64,000 nt of DNA, taken from contig JAMKCH010078559.1 in NCBI GenBank assembly GCA_023653785.1, positions 32,892 to 96,891 on the forward strand, in the 5' to 3' direction. Origin of the DNA: Ophioderma brevispina. Taxonomy: Eukaryota > Echinodermata > Ophiuroidea > Amphilepidida > Ophiodermatidae. The translations under genes were made by a program, and so were the position numbers. The notes beneath the pieces are model-generated. The model did not search any database. It had not been told where the DNA came from and worked only from the letters and a program-made list of their open reading frames with translations. Positions 45,628 through 57,457 of the stretch are shown piece after piece (the stretch's first letter is position 1; each line of letters begins with the position of its first letter).

Positions 45628-46330
45628 TGACCTTTGACCTTGATATTGACCTTTGACCTGAATATGTGACATTTTGACCTTGATATGTTGACCTTTGACC
45701 TCATCAACAAATGAGGGACTTCATGTTTGCACAACCCATGATTCAAGTTTGGTTCCAATTGAACTCAAATTTTCAAATGAGGTCAATTTTACTTTTTCAG
45801 CCCTTTTCACAACAACTTGACCTCACATGACCTTTGACCTTGGTATGTTGACCTTTGAACCCGCAACAAATTAAGGATCCCATGTTGCACCTATGATTCA
45901 AGTTTGGTTCCAATTGAACTTCAAATTTCAAATGAGGTCAATTTTACTTTTTCAGCCCATTTTCCAACTTGACCTCACTACCTTTGCCTCATCAACAAAA
46001 TTAGGGATCCCATGTCGGCATCTATGAATTCAATTTGGTTCCAATTGACACTTCACTTTTCAAATGAGGTCACTTTTACAACATTTTCGTTCAGCCTATT
46101 TTATACAACTTTACACCTCAACAATGACCTTTGACCTTGGTGTTGACCTTTGACCCCATCAACAATGAGGGATCTCACATGTGGCCTATGATTCAAGTTT
46201 GGTTCCAATTGAACTTCAACTTTTCAAATGATGGTTTCAATTTCACCTTTTTCATCCTATTTACAACTTGACCTCACATGACCTTTGACCTTGGCATGGA
46301 CCTTTGACCTCATCAAGTAATGTTGGGTGA
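45628..46330 (+). repeat. Half-site tandem array with perfect DR1 motifs
   Basis: Four to five diverged units of ~155 bp, each with TTTGGTTCCAATTGAACT and AATGAGGTCAATTTTAC. Perfect TGACCTTTGACCT (AGGTCAAAGGTCA on the minus strand) occurs at 45628, 45647, 45689, 45828, 46125 and 46279. Confidence 0.85.
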
Positions 46331-46487
46331 TTCCATGTTGCCCCTATGACCCAGTTTTTGGTTTAAATCCTCAAAGTATGGTGATATTCTGCAAAGTTTA
46401 ACCCCTTTTTCACACTAGACATCAACAGACATCATCAACAACATACAACTACGTGGACAAAAGTGATCCCTAGTGTCTTCCTGCCTT

Positions 46488-46704
46488 AGGTGCTAATTAT
46501 TGATGGAGCTCAATAGATTAAAATAGGAATAGTTTTGACTACCTTAAAATGCTTAGTTCCCAATGTAGGGGGCACCAAGGTCAACATCCATTGCATTCAA
46601 TGGGGCTTGACTTGTTTTCCCCCCTAATTCGGTAAGTAAGCATTTAGCCACTCAAACTATTCCTTATTTATCCTATGAGCTCCATCTATAATTTGCACCA
46701 TTTT
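46488..46704. repeat. Internal inverted repeat, ~80-bp arms
   Basis: GGTGCTAATTATTGATGGAG (then CTCAATAG) and inverted CTCCATCTATAATTTGCACC near 46680-46704, with the arms continuing to AATGCTTAGTT and AAGTAAGCATT. Confidence 0.75.
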
Positions 46705-47329
46705 TTTTGTCCAATCATAGTAACTTTTAAATTTTGACCCCTGTAACAACTGAAAATGATTCTTTTTTATTGATTTTTGCTGTTTTTATAAAGCCTATAC
46801 TAATCTTCCAAAACTTTCAGCTGCAGATAGTACAACTATACCTTTTTGAATCTTATGATTAAACTATTAACTTGGTATCTTTTTTAACAGGATGGACATC
46901 ATTTCAAAATTTGACCCTGTTATTGACCGTTACTCCCCTCCCGAAAACCCAATTTCCCCACCCTACGATAACTCACTTTTGTTTGGTAATGTTGACAAAA
47001 CCTTTACCTACCAAAACAGTTGAAATCAGCTTATTTAAATTTTTGTCACAGACGAAACGTACTTTAGGGATACTAACTTTGTACATGTACCTTCCAATTA
47101 GTTCGTTTTTCAGAAAGCACATATGGAAACATTTAAGGGAAAAATTTACTAAATTACATCACTGATTCAATACATGTATTCCATGATGATGTCCATAAAT
47201 GGTTCAGATTTCAAACAACATTGTTTCAAATTTTGGCTCAGATCACTAATACAAATGATATTGTCAACAACGATGCCACACCCATAATTCTTATCCAAGT
47301 TTCTACAAATGCTCAGTAATTAGTGCTGG

Positions 47330-47392
47330 GACGTGTAAACGTTTAAAAACGGGTACACAACGGAAGGTCACTCCACTACACGTTTACACGTC
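47330..47392. repeat. Short TIR pair GACGTGTAAACGT
   Basis: GACGTGTAAACGT at 47330-47342 is matched inversely at 47380-47392. Probably a very small MITE or a pair of element ends. Confidence 0.6.
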
Positions 47393-48008
47393 AGCAAACC
47401 CTTACTACCTTTTTTTCAGTATTATTTTAATTGCTGAAGTCAAATTTTCAATCAAATCACACCAAAATTACCTACCCGCCGTCATTTGAAAATAAAATTA
47501 CAGTTCCAAACCTGCTTCTTCTAGAAATGGTTTCGACTTTTACGGAAACAGGGACATCCCGTTACCAAGTTCTTGTACGAGAGTGGAGCGACTTCGGCAT
47601 TATTAACACAGCCCCAATTACGCGGTGCTTAATTACAAGAGGGATCTACAAAAAAGGTAAATGGCGCTCCACAGTGTTCATCATTGGGATCTTAGGGATA
47701 TTCAAATGCTTTTTTTGGATTAAACATACATAGGTAAGTACAAACAACATTTTATATGGTTCAAGATGATATTTATGATCGAATACAAAGCCGGGTAACC
47801 CGATGACGAAATGGTTATGGTGCAAGAATTGCATTTGCGTGGAAGCGCCAATTTGGCAGTCGTTAACGTGTTATGACTGTTTAATCTGTTAAAACAACGA
47901 AAATACAAGACCGTGGAACTGAAAAGAAATTAACGGTACTCCAGGCTCACTCCGTATGAGAAGGAGAGATGGTGACTTTCCTCGGGTTGACAGAAAACAA
48001 GGCAGGTT

Positions 48009-48229
48009 TTGGTCATCTAATTTTGACTGTGAATACAGGATGTACATGAAACCTGTCTTGATAGAGTTTTAAAGCGCTTTTGCTCCAACACAACAGCGAT
48101 CTTATCCCACCGTTTACAGATAACACGAGCAGGTTATTGGTCATATTATTTTGACTGTGAAATACGGAAAAAAACATCTTTCTTGACAAACTTTTTAATT
48201 TATTTAACAGCTTTTGCTTCAACACACAA
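48009..48229. repeat. Two-copy tandem duplication, ~128-bp period
   Basis: TTGGTCATCTAATTTTGACT and TTGGTCATATTATTTTGACT start the two units; both continue via CTTGA, TTTTAA and CTTTTGCTCCAACACA-like sequence. Confidence 0.65.
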
Positions 48230-48837
48230 TAATGTATTGACAAGCTGGCCTTTGGCCTTACGTGAACCCAAGTTTTTGGAAATTCAACCTTGCATTCATT
48301 TAACCCTACATGAAATCTCTCGGAGGTGCGAGGAATGAGGGAAGATGGGAAGAATAAAAGTCGCAAATTCGGGGTGGGACGCCAACACAGGGCCCCGTCT
48401 CATGCCCCGTGATACCACGCTACAAACGGTGTCGCTGGCCCAGCCAGTGATTTGTACCATATGTGTCTTGGATTGAGGATTGCATCATTCACTACACCTG
48501 GACTTAGTGCATTTTCTCACTCAGTGGGATTTTGTGATTTCTGAAATTGGTGTATTAGGGTTTTCAGCATACTAAAAAAATGGGAAATCTGGTATTTAGG
48601 GGGAAATCTTGGAATTCAGAGGAAAAATGTTGATATTTTAATGAAAAGACACATGGCAGAAACCTGTTCTGCCTTTCTACAAAAACAGAGTTTGCTTTCA
48701 GGGCAATGACAATTTTTTTTATCAAGAGAGGACAGCTTGACTTATGACCTACGTGTACAACATTTTGTAATTTCTCAGCTTAAAGAGCAGTCACAAGGCC
48801 AGACTTTTAATTTCCCCTTCTTTGGGTTATCAACAAT

Positions 48838-49037
48838 CTACTGCTCGGCGGTGCTACCTTCTATCCTATCACTGGACACCATCAATACCAACATCACTAA
48901 AGTGTGATCGTGCCAATTATTGTACCCTTGAGCAATATGGGAAACAGTTCTCCTAGCATTTACCTGGAGACCGTATTTGACACAACAGGCAATGCATTTC
49001 TCAAACAAACTAAGATCCCCAAATAAAGCGTCGTATA
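48838..49037 (-). other. Unidentified open frame, possible RT fragment
   Basis: A 65-codon frame without a start Met reads YDALFGDLSLFEKC and CVKYGLQVNARRT, which recalls the region after the palm Asp pair of a LINE reverse transcriptase, where GLxxNxxKT is usual. It is cut at its 5' side exactly where the TTAA element at 49043 begins. The similarity is short and the call uncertain. Confidence 0.3.
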
Positions 49038-49042
49038 TTTAA

Positions 49043-50060
49043 AGGGCCATGGTCCGATCGCTAACAGGCCTCGTCCCCCGGGACTCCAGATTTTACCAAA
49101 GTGTCAAAATTTTGGTAATGGAAGAAAGCTACTATTTTTCTCATATACCCTGTGAAATCTTAGGGCTAGAGTAAGAGGAGTGCTTTGGATGTTATGAGCC
49201 AAAGTGCTCCATTTTGGTCAACCAATATTAAAGGCCGACTCAGAGATTTCCGAGGGAGGCGCGCCCTCAATTTCCAAAAAAATCAGTTTTTGCAGTGACT
49301 AATGCGTTGTCCATATCTATCAATGTGTGAAATATTGCTAAGCTTAAAGTGCATCGCATTCCTATATAGAAAATCATAACTTTGATCCTGAATTTTAGTT
49401 ATACACAGAATCATATGGGACGTAAATCACACATCAATGTTTACTGCATCAAAACGAAAAATCTGATTCATCTCAAATTTCGGATTGTGCATTTTTAGGT
49501 TACTATCTTTAGTTCTAGTTGACTATTTTTCATTATTTACACAAAATGTTTCGAATAGCTTGAGTCAGACTTTAATTTTCACAGTACTCTATGGGATTAC
49601 AACATCATGTATTTAGCTCTCACATCAAAACGGCGTTGTGTTTGAAATATCAGCCGAAAAACATAGATGGGGTTTGAGGTGAAGGTCATTCTATCAAGAT
49701 GAAAAATTATGGACCTTAAAATCCGGTCACCCCCTTTAACTTTAAAGGACGATGGCCCGATTGAAATATAAAGTTTCATCTTGATTGAATGAATTTGAAC
49801 AAATCTGAACATTAAATTCATTCAATTAGTTCAATCCATTTTCAATCTGTTATTATTAATGTGATTTTGTAAGCCCAAAGAATACTGTTTAAAATTAAAA
49901 ATTGCAAATTTGGAGTTGTTTTGCTCATAACATCAAACCAACAATCTTAAGTTCTAAGAATTCACATGGTAAATGTTGTTTGTGTACAATAAGCTTTCCT
50001 CTAATACCAATATGGTCACTTTGGTCAAATCCAAAGTCCTGGGGAGAAGGCTTTTAATTA
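49043..50060. mobile_element. TTAA-flanked fold-back element(s)
   Basis: TTAA then AGGGCCATGGTCCGATCG at 49043, and again TTAA then AGGACGATGGCCCGATTG at 49746 in direct orientation. 49060-49230 aligns inversely with 50045-49880, sharing GGACTCCAGATTTTACCAAA/GGACTTTGGATTTGACCAAA and TTATGAGC. This suggests either one large fold-back element or two adjacent copies. A half copy is at 16190. Confidence 0.6.
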
Positions 50061-50086
50061 GGCAAGGGATTCATCATGCTACAGAT

Positions 50087-50319
50087 CTGTGAATACTGTG
50101 AAGAGCAACTTATTTGAATCGTTCGTGCGTGCAAGGCCAAAATCAAAGTGGAAGATCCGTCTCCAACCAGCCGATAGCGTCATCATCCAGGTTGATCCGG
50201 CTGGAATTCCTTCTTGGGGACCTGCCCGTATACACCACAGCCATCCAATCCAATCCACGATGTGGCCCGCACTGCCTGCGACTCTCCACAATCGCAGTCT
50301 GAATGCAACTCAAGCATAA
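50087..50319 (+). other. CpG-rich open frame of unknown meaning
   Basis: A 76-codon frame with higher GC than its surroundings reads RPKSKWKIRLQPADSVII and ends TLHNRSLNATQA. The opposite strand is also partly open. No family was recognised and it may be a transposon fragment. Confidence 0.2.
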
Positions 50320-51106
50320 TCACCTATATCTATTTCTGTGTTAGTTTATATATTTAAGCTTTGTTCCAGGGTTAAGTTCTTTGTTGTTTTATTTTTAGGT
50401 CAAATTCCAGGAGAATTTTATCTCCTAGCCCAGTTAGAAATTTGTCTCTAAACAAGGTTAAAAGTACTACACCCATAAGACTTGTCTTTTAAGGCGCGCG
50501 ATGCCGATCGAGCGCTCAGCGTGACCTAAGTGCTTGTCTGTGATGCGAATTTATAACACGCCTTACCAGTCCTGACTATAATGATCGTCCGTGCTGCATT
50601 TGTTCAACAAAAACACGGGATCCGTGACCACAAAACCTAGATAATTTCTGAATAAGCAATTCTGACGGCGTGTGATGAAAGCACGTGCAAACCACAGTGC
50701 GGTTCATGCGTGACCTTTACTGCAGTCCATATTTAAGGCAATTGTAAGAAGTAGTGACATGACAAAAGCCACGATTTAAACGATTTTTAGCAGACTATTA
50801 GGATTTGTTTCGACACTTCATGCTTCTGCAGTTTGTTTACGTGAATAATCAGACCCCAGGCGGCTCTCGAACCGCAAGTGTCGCCTGGTTGCGCGATAAC
50901 TTTTGCTTTATGAAGTTTGGCAAATGAGATCGGAAGAGAAACAAATGTACAAGTGTAACAAAATGACAAAATTTGAAGTAAATCGGCATAGTGTTAGCCA
51001 GCAGAGCATTTGAAAAAAAAAGTGTAACCGAATTTGTATGAAAAATACATCGCGGTGGGTAATTGGGAGTGCTAGTGTCGTCTGCCGTTCCGGTTTGTGA
51101 ATGGCG

Positions 51107-51660
51107 GTTCAAAGGTGACATGAGGTCACCAGTTCACATGAGGTCAACAAGGTCATATGGGTCACAAAGGTCAACAGGGTTTTGCATGGGTCAGGTCACA
51201 AGTCACTGATGGTCACCAAGGTCACCATGGGGCCACCAAAGTCACGTGGGTCACAAAGGTAACGTTGGGGTCAACAAGGTCCATGGAGTCAACAAGGTCA
51301 CATGAGGTCACCAACCGGTCACCGGGGTCACCCCACCCCTGCGCACCCTTACCGACTCCCCGACCACCCAATGCACCCCACCTTTCCCCCCTCCCTAGCC
51401 ACACCTTCCCCCTCTCTGGGCAACCCACCCCCTCCCCGTAACATCCACCCCGAACACTCCTGGCACACAGATTTGTGAATGGGCCAAAGGGGATATGAGG
51501 GCACCATGGGTACATGAGGTCACCAAGGTTACATGGGTCACCAAGTCAAATGAGGTCAACAAGGTTGCATGGGGTTCACAAAGATCACACAAAGTCACCA
51601 GGTCAAGAAGTCATCAAGGTGACACAGTCACCAACCGGTCACATGAGGTCACCCGCCCCT
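51107..51660 (+). repeat. Short AGGTCA minisatellite
   Basis: GGTCACATGAGGTCACCAA and close variants repeat at ~15-20 bp intervals, giving over twenty AGGTCA/GGGTCA half-sites in both spaced forms. Confidence 0.8.
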
Positions 51661-52045
51661 CGCCGACACACAACACCTTTCCCCGACGCACCCTAGGCCC
51701 GATTGCACACCCGGACCCCCTCCCGAGGCACCCCAACTTGCCACTGACACCCCTGCCCTCTCCCCACCACCCCTCCCAATCCCCCACCATGCCCCCTCAC
51801 AACACCCTTGCCCCCTCCCCAACCCTTGCCCCCTCCCCAACACCCTGCCCCCTCCCCAACACCATGCAACCTCCCCAAAAACCTGCACACTCCCCAACAC
51901 ACTGCCCCTCCCAACACCTGCACCCGCACCAACACCCTGCCAAATACCCAAACAACCCTCCCCCTCCCCAACACCCCACCCTTCCCCAACACCCCACCCC
52001 TCCCCAACATCCCACACTGCCCCCTCCCCAAACCCCCCTTCCCAC
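51660..52045. repeat. C-rich minisatellite, i-motif/G4 prone
   Basis: CCCCTCCCCAACACC-like words of ~14 bp repeat across ~385 bp. The minus strand has many GGGG runs at short spacing. Long open frames on both strands here are low-complexity artefacts. Confidence 0.85.
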
Positions 52046-52840
52046 TCCATGATGCACACAAGAATGTCTGGTATAGTAGTTTTTCATGTAGCAAAGGGAA
52101 TTTGGTATCCGATGTACCCATTTTTAGTGATCCAGCAATTATGCAAATTAATTAGCTCATTTGCATACTTAAGACGCATGTATCAGGAACTTTCAAATGG
52201 CAAAGTTGCGCACCATTATGGGTTTTCGTGCAGTGAAAGGAATTTGCATTCAATGGACCATTTCAAAAAATATAGCCGATTACGCTAATTTTTGCATATT
52301 AATTGCTCATTTGCATATGTAATTTGCCCGAAAATATGCCAACATCTACTCAGGTGAGAACTCTTTCACACCCTCTTTCCTTCCCACCCGTTACATCATT
52401 ATACACCTACGGAACTCCATATAACTTGCCCACAAGCCTTGCGGTGAAAGCGTTATAATTTTGAACAGCCAAAATAAGCTAATTATATTCATGATAATCA
52501 CTAATGCAGCCAAAAGCTTACACATAATATTTGGCACCTCACTCTAATCACCTACCAGTCTTAATAAATCGGGCTTAGCATTTAGCCAGCAGAGCATTTA
52601 AAAAGATACCGAAATGTCTGAAAAATATGCAAATCAGCTAATTAAAATTCATGAATATGCAAATAATGCAGCAAAAAGTTCACATCCTAATATTGCGGCA
52701 CATCACACTATCATCCTATCAAGTTAGAAGTAAATCGGGGATAGCGTTTAGCCTGGCAGAGCATTTTTAAAAAGGTTAACCGAGTCATAACACGGACATA
52801 CACACGGGACACACAGAATTTGGATTACTATGTGCCTCCA

Positions 52841-54012
52841 TGACCATTCGTTTCAGGCGACACAAAAACTGACCTCTTCCGTCTTCGGTACAAGTGCTTA
52901 AAAAGTTTAAAGGTCCATGGACATGGCTGAGTAGACATTTCTTAATTTCTACATTTTCGTACCTCAAATATCCTGATCATTCGCAAGGACACGATTTTTA
53001 AAAGTGACATCGGGAAGTGTTAAATTTCAGGATAAATATACCCACTGACAAGGCCTTCTCCTGTTTTTTTCGCGAACTGCATATCAAGATGCCTGGCAGT
53101 TGGATTTGACTCACCGTTAATTACTTCAGAGTAACAAGTTGTAAACAATCTCACACGTGAGCTAACCGCACCGCACAGTCCAGGTATCTCTCCTTGTCGG
53201 TTTCTTTGTCTGGTACCTTGAATAAAGCTATTCTGTTCCCCTGATCTCCTCCCTATTCGGTACGGTCCGGCCCGGTGCGGCCGGCTACATACAGCGCATT
53301 ATTATCGTAATTTTAAAGGTCACCCATATCAAGAAAAATTATTCCATTGATACACACGTACGAGCGCATAAGTCAACTGTGTACGTAGCCAGAAAACTGG
53401 GCCACCACGCGCACGTCCGTTCACGATGACGTATCCTGGACGCGTAGCGCGTATTTGTTACTGACTCGGACGTCACACGCGGATCATCGCTGCCAGCACG
53501 ACAATCACGATTCTCTTGGCAATTTCCTTTTAAGCCTTTCCAAAACAAAACATGATATTATGCACAAATTGTATCAAATATACGGTTACTCAATTCTGCT
53601 TCATGCAGATTTTACATTGATACCAATACAGACATGAATGAACCATTTTTGTGGTATTATAAGTATGTTTAAAGCATGTTCCATGGCCTTTAAGCTATAA
53701 GTTTACGCTATAGAGAGATTGGTTGTAAGAAGGAAGTTATTGAGGGCAGCGTGCTTGTCACAGAAGTTTGGTGCGATCTATGCAGAAGACAGGCTAAAAA
53801 CATCTTCACAGTTTCACGCGTGTGAGGTGCAGCAAAAACATCATTAGGCCTACTGATTACAAACCTATAGTTAACTGTTACAAAACACAACATGGAATGG
53901 AGTGATCGGTGCGCTGATCTTTGTCTCTAACGAAATATTAACCTTGAGTTAAGACGTATTTTCCTGTGGCCTTGTGCTGGTAAATTTTATACAAATTCAA
54001 CACTTGTGATAA
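52841..54012. other. No gene recognised
   Basis: No gene supported. A CpG-rich patch (53230-53500) has alternating GCG/CGC words. It could be regulatory or unrelated repeat. Confidence 0.3.
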
Positions 54013-57000
54013 ATGATATTTCTACTCATACTACTGTTTTATGGGTTTAGCTGCAGTCTTGATATTCACTGTCACAAATTCCAGGCCCAGAGGCCGAGAG
54101 ATACTTGTACCATACTTTTATTTTATAACCGAGTATACTTTAAATATATATACTCCTCTTACTTGTGCTGGAGGATTTTTTCAACCCCTCCTTTACCGCT
54201 CTCCTTAGAAGCGCCAGCGGAGCTTTTTATCGCTCGCCTGCTCATTTCAAAAGACGATGGATCAGAAGGCTGCAGTTTCATACACAATATGAAAGACAAG
54301 ACTGGAAGAACGTGGTTTCTATGCAGGGTCCAGGGGAAAGGACGCCCGATGTTCGATACTAGAATTGGGATTTTGGAGGTTGCCGAGCTCCTGTGGAGCT
54401 CTATGGAAAAAATCCCTAAATCGGGGTTAATATGCCCGATTGATTCCTCTAAAACCGCTTGATGAATTCCTTCAATTTTTACCATACGGCAAGAAGACAT
54501 CATTTAAAGCAATTATGTTAGGCGAACTTTCAGTTCGTAGAAATTTGGAGAAAAATGCATTTGAAAATTCAGTTTCCACACCATTTCAAAAATCCCTAGA
54601 CTGCAAGAACGTTATTTATTCAAATATAGTCTCATTCCCATGTATTTGGGGTCCTACCACGTCTATCGACTCCACGAGGTCCGAGCACGAACGTATAAAA
54701 ATGTACACGCAATTACCAAGCTCATGCAACACAATGTATACCCAACGTATTGACAGGATATGGCTCATATCGCACCACATTTTGCTCAAATTTCATTTCC
54801 AAGACCTGATTTGTTATAGTTGATAGCATTTTTCCGTGAAGATAACATATAGGATTCGTTTATGGGTGTGACTTTTTGCAGCAAACCGTTTTCGCACACA
54901 GTTATGACAGAAACAGGGGACCGTATCATGAGCCTTTAACCCCATAGATATATATACTTGTTTACTGAGTATTTATATAGAATTCTAATTTTCCGAAATT
55001 GTCATAAGTGGACTGCCAATTGTAAATCTAACCTCCCCACCCCCCACGCAGGGGCCCTGAAAATATCATGGACTTGTCATATTTTCCAATGATGGAGGAA
55101 CTCTAGCCTCCAACCAACCCCCCCCCCCCCCCAAAAAAAAAAAAGACACCTGGACACAGTTACAAATCAGGCAACCGAAATTCATTGCAAATATTTTTAG
55201 AAAGGATAGCTCTGGAAAAACTTGGGTGTTTTGAACCAATAATGCATTGCAATGTGCATAGCCTGTACTGTACTAAACACAAGTCAATACTTGGGGATAC
55301 AAAGTGCCCTAAAATGTTTAAGAACCACCTGATCATGCTAAAATTCCATAAGTACTAGAGCTTTGTGGACTAAAATGAGTGTAAAAGTTGGGTTTTATAT
55401 GTAAGGAATAGGAGTTTGTGGGATCACATAAGCTTAATGAGGTATAATTTCCCAAAACTGGTGCACTAGAGAATGACTCAATAACTTTCTGTGACTGTTA
55501 TATATAGCCTCCATTTTTCTGATTAAACTTTTAAAAATATTATTAATTTCTCAATTTTATTTGAGAAAAGATTTCTCACGGGGAAAAGTACTTTGTTTAC
55601 TATAAAAGAGAGAAAGGGGAATACCACTAGAGTTGTTTTGCAAAATGCACCTGTTAAGATTGCACAAGGGGAGAAAGGGGAATTCCCCAAGAATGCTAAA
55701 CTTAGAAACTGAGTCAACTTGTTTATGCTTTGAGATCAAAACATTGTAAGATCAGGGAATTTCCCCACAAAGTTATATATGGAAAGTGATGTGATTCAGA
55801 TGAAGTAATTTATGTGGATTTCAATTGGTCAGCTAGTGCAAGGTTATGTTTATGTATGATTCTGTAGGTAATATCTATTTTAAGACTAGGGAACTTTCTG
55901 AAATATTGTGTATATATGAAGGAAAACTTGGCCCGAAGATTTGTCAGCAGTTGTAATCAGCTATACAGTATGGTTATAGCTAGTTTTATCTACAATAATG
56001 GTAGATTTATGCTCCACACAGGGCCAGGATTTATTATATTTTCAATTCCATGTGAGCAGAGTGCTGTAATTATTCTACTGTCGTCTTTGAAGCCGAAAGT
56101 GCTGGGAATCAAAATAGGATTCCAAATTGTGGACAGATAGAAATCGTGGTGATTATCTTGGACTGATATACTGTGGAATATTAGTGTCGTCGAGGGACTT
56201 AATATGTAACCTTGTCGTCTTGAACTGCTGGACAAAAGTTATCTTCAGGAGTGAGAAGATTCCAATGGAATATTACCTGAGGATTAATAAGCGTGACTTT
56301 GCATGCTGTCATTTTGAAGTCTTCGCTGTGAGGACATATCATCGTTGAACTGCAATGCTTCTTGTGGAGATTAGTGGACATTCTTGTTTACAATTAAGTA
56401 TAATCTTAAATATTGTGTGTAATTTTATGTAATGTTGTTTTGGACATACCAAATTCTTGAACCAATTACAAATCATTAAAATCTGTTATATTCTATAAAA
56501 TTTAGATCACTTGTGCACAAGGCTCATTTATTTGTGTTTGAAAGGTATTTCTGACCTTTGACGCCTACGAGACGTCATAACAGTGACAAACTCATAATGA
56601 CAGGAAAATTTGATGATACAAAGAGAAAGGGACAACAAAGACATATGTTATCGGGCAGTATAACAGAAGAACTCCAGACAAGTGAGCCAGAAACTTTGTA
56701 GAAAGCCATGACAACCAATGTCCATCTAGGGCATGGTACTAAGAGAGACCAAGTTATCATTTCTGAAAGTTACGAAATAATGATTAAAATGTTGACATTT
56801 GAACTTGCACATGTTAATTTCAGTGTGTTTTTTTTTTTTTTTTTGTGGCCCATTTTTCATTTTCCTGTTGCTCTTCCATGTTTACCAGTGACCATGATGA
56901 CGTCCATGCCATTTGCTATAAGCCATTGGGAAGGTCCAACAATACTTTCACTCAAAATCCACGTCAGAAATCACCCGCTTCCATTGGGTCTCAACCCAAC

Positions 57001-57015
57001 TCCTCTTAAAACGAA
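54013..57015. other. No gene confirmed; possible old LTR near 55300-56600
   Basis: The longest frame (54013-54462) has no recognised domain. Sequence around 55900-56600, with GAGACGTCATAACAGTGACA followed by a short Met frame at 56598, has the feel of an LTR and leader, but no second LTR or PBS was confirmed. Poly-C at 55111-55131 is followed by poly-A. Confidence 0.25.
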
Positions 57016-57301
57016 AGAGTGAAAAACCACTCTGACTTTCGGAGTGATTTTAAGTTAACTCTAATCGAGTTGTTTTTAAGCTCTAAAAGAGCGAGAAAAC
57101 AGTATTGACATTTCAACCAGGCGATTCAAAGGCGACCCGTCACCCTCTTACCGAGTGGCTCAAAAATGCCACTCTTCTTCAGAATGAAACCACTCGATTC
57201 AGAGTGATTCTAAGTTAATCTAATCGAGTTACTTTTAGCTCTAAAAGAGCGAGAAAACTCCTCTCGCCGCGGTTTTGAAAACGCCACTCTTATTTAGAGT
57301 G
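57016..57301. repeat. Array of short ACTC/GAGT hairpins
   Basis: At least eight stem-loops with 5-7 bp stems occur in 286 bp, for example AGAGTG-loop-CACTCT (57016-57033), AACTC-GAGTT (57057-57071), GCTCT-AGAGC (57080-57092 and 57238-57250), GAGTGGC-GCCACTC (57153-57174), CACTC-GAGTG (57191-57206) and CACTCT-AGAGTG (57285-57301). A ~70-bp block is present twice, 158 bp apart. Confidence 0.8.
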
Positions 57302-57305
57302 AACT

Positions 57306-57457
57306 AATGAACCAATCAGGAAGCGAAAATCGCATGATTATTTTCGAGCAACTTCTCCATGATGGGAGACGAGTCAAGGGCAGACATTCAGCGAAAGGGC
57401 TGAAAGAAGCAGAAGAAGAAGCCGAAATTAGTGACGAAATAATTGAAATCTTCAAGG
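57306..57457 (+). CDS. Possible first coding exon, unidentified
   Basis: From ATG at 57306 the frame reads MNQSGSENRMIIFEQLLHDG, then a basic patch RRVKGRHSAKG and an acidic helix-like EAEEEAEISDEIIEIFKG. A strong splice donor GTGAGT starts at 57458; without splicing the frame stops at 57477. Composition is protein-like and hydrophilic. No family recognised and no downstream exon found. Confidence 0.35.

Larger units (their letters stand above)
45233..47040. mobile_element. 1.8-kb composite element with ~290-bp TIRs
   Basis: Left arm, starting near TTTAAAGAAGCGATTTTCAA and CTGTTTTGGTAGGTAA, aligns inversely with the right arm, ending TTACCTACCAAAACAGTTGA and AATCAGC. Homology continues inward through GGGTGGGGAAATTG, GGGTCAAATTTTGAAAT, AAGTTAATAGTTTA and AACAGCAAAAATCAATAAAA, about 290 bp per arm. 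Between the arms lie the half-site array (45628-46330) and a further hairpin (46488-46704). No transposase. Confidence 0.8.
50868..52840 (+). repeat. Large half-site repeat family locus
   Basis: It opens with GGCGGCTCTCGAACCGCAAG and TGTCGCCTGG, a hairpin word also seen near 33770 and 45570, and closes with GGATTACTATGTGCCTCC near 52823, the shared tail. Inside are short AGGTCA-type units (51107-51660), a C-rich tract (51660-52045), an octamer-rich zone, and two ~145-bp tandem units (52496-52790) marked by AGCTAATTA and CAGAGCATTT. Confidence 0.65.

Noticed and set aside
51495..52059. Long proline-rich and glycine-rich frames on both strands
   Set aside because: They follow from the C-rich minisatellite and have no conserved domain.
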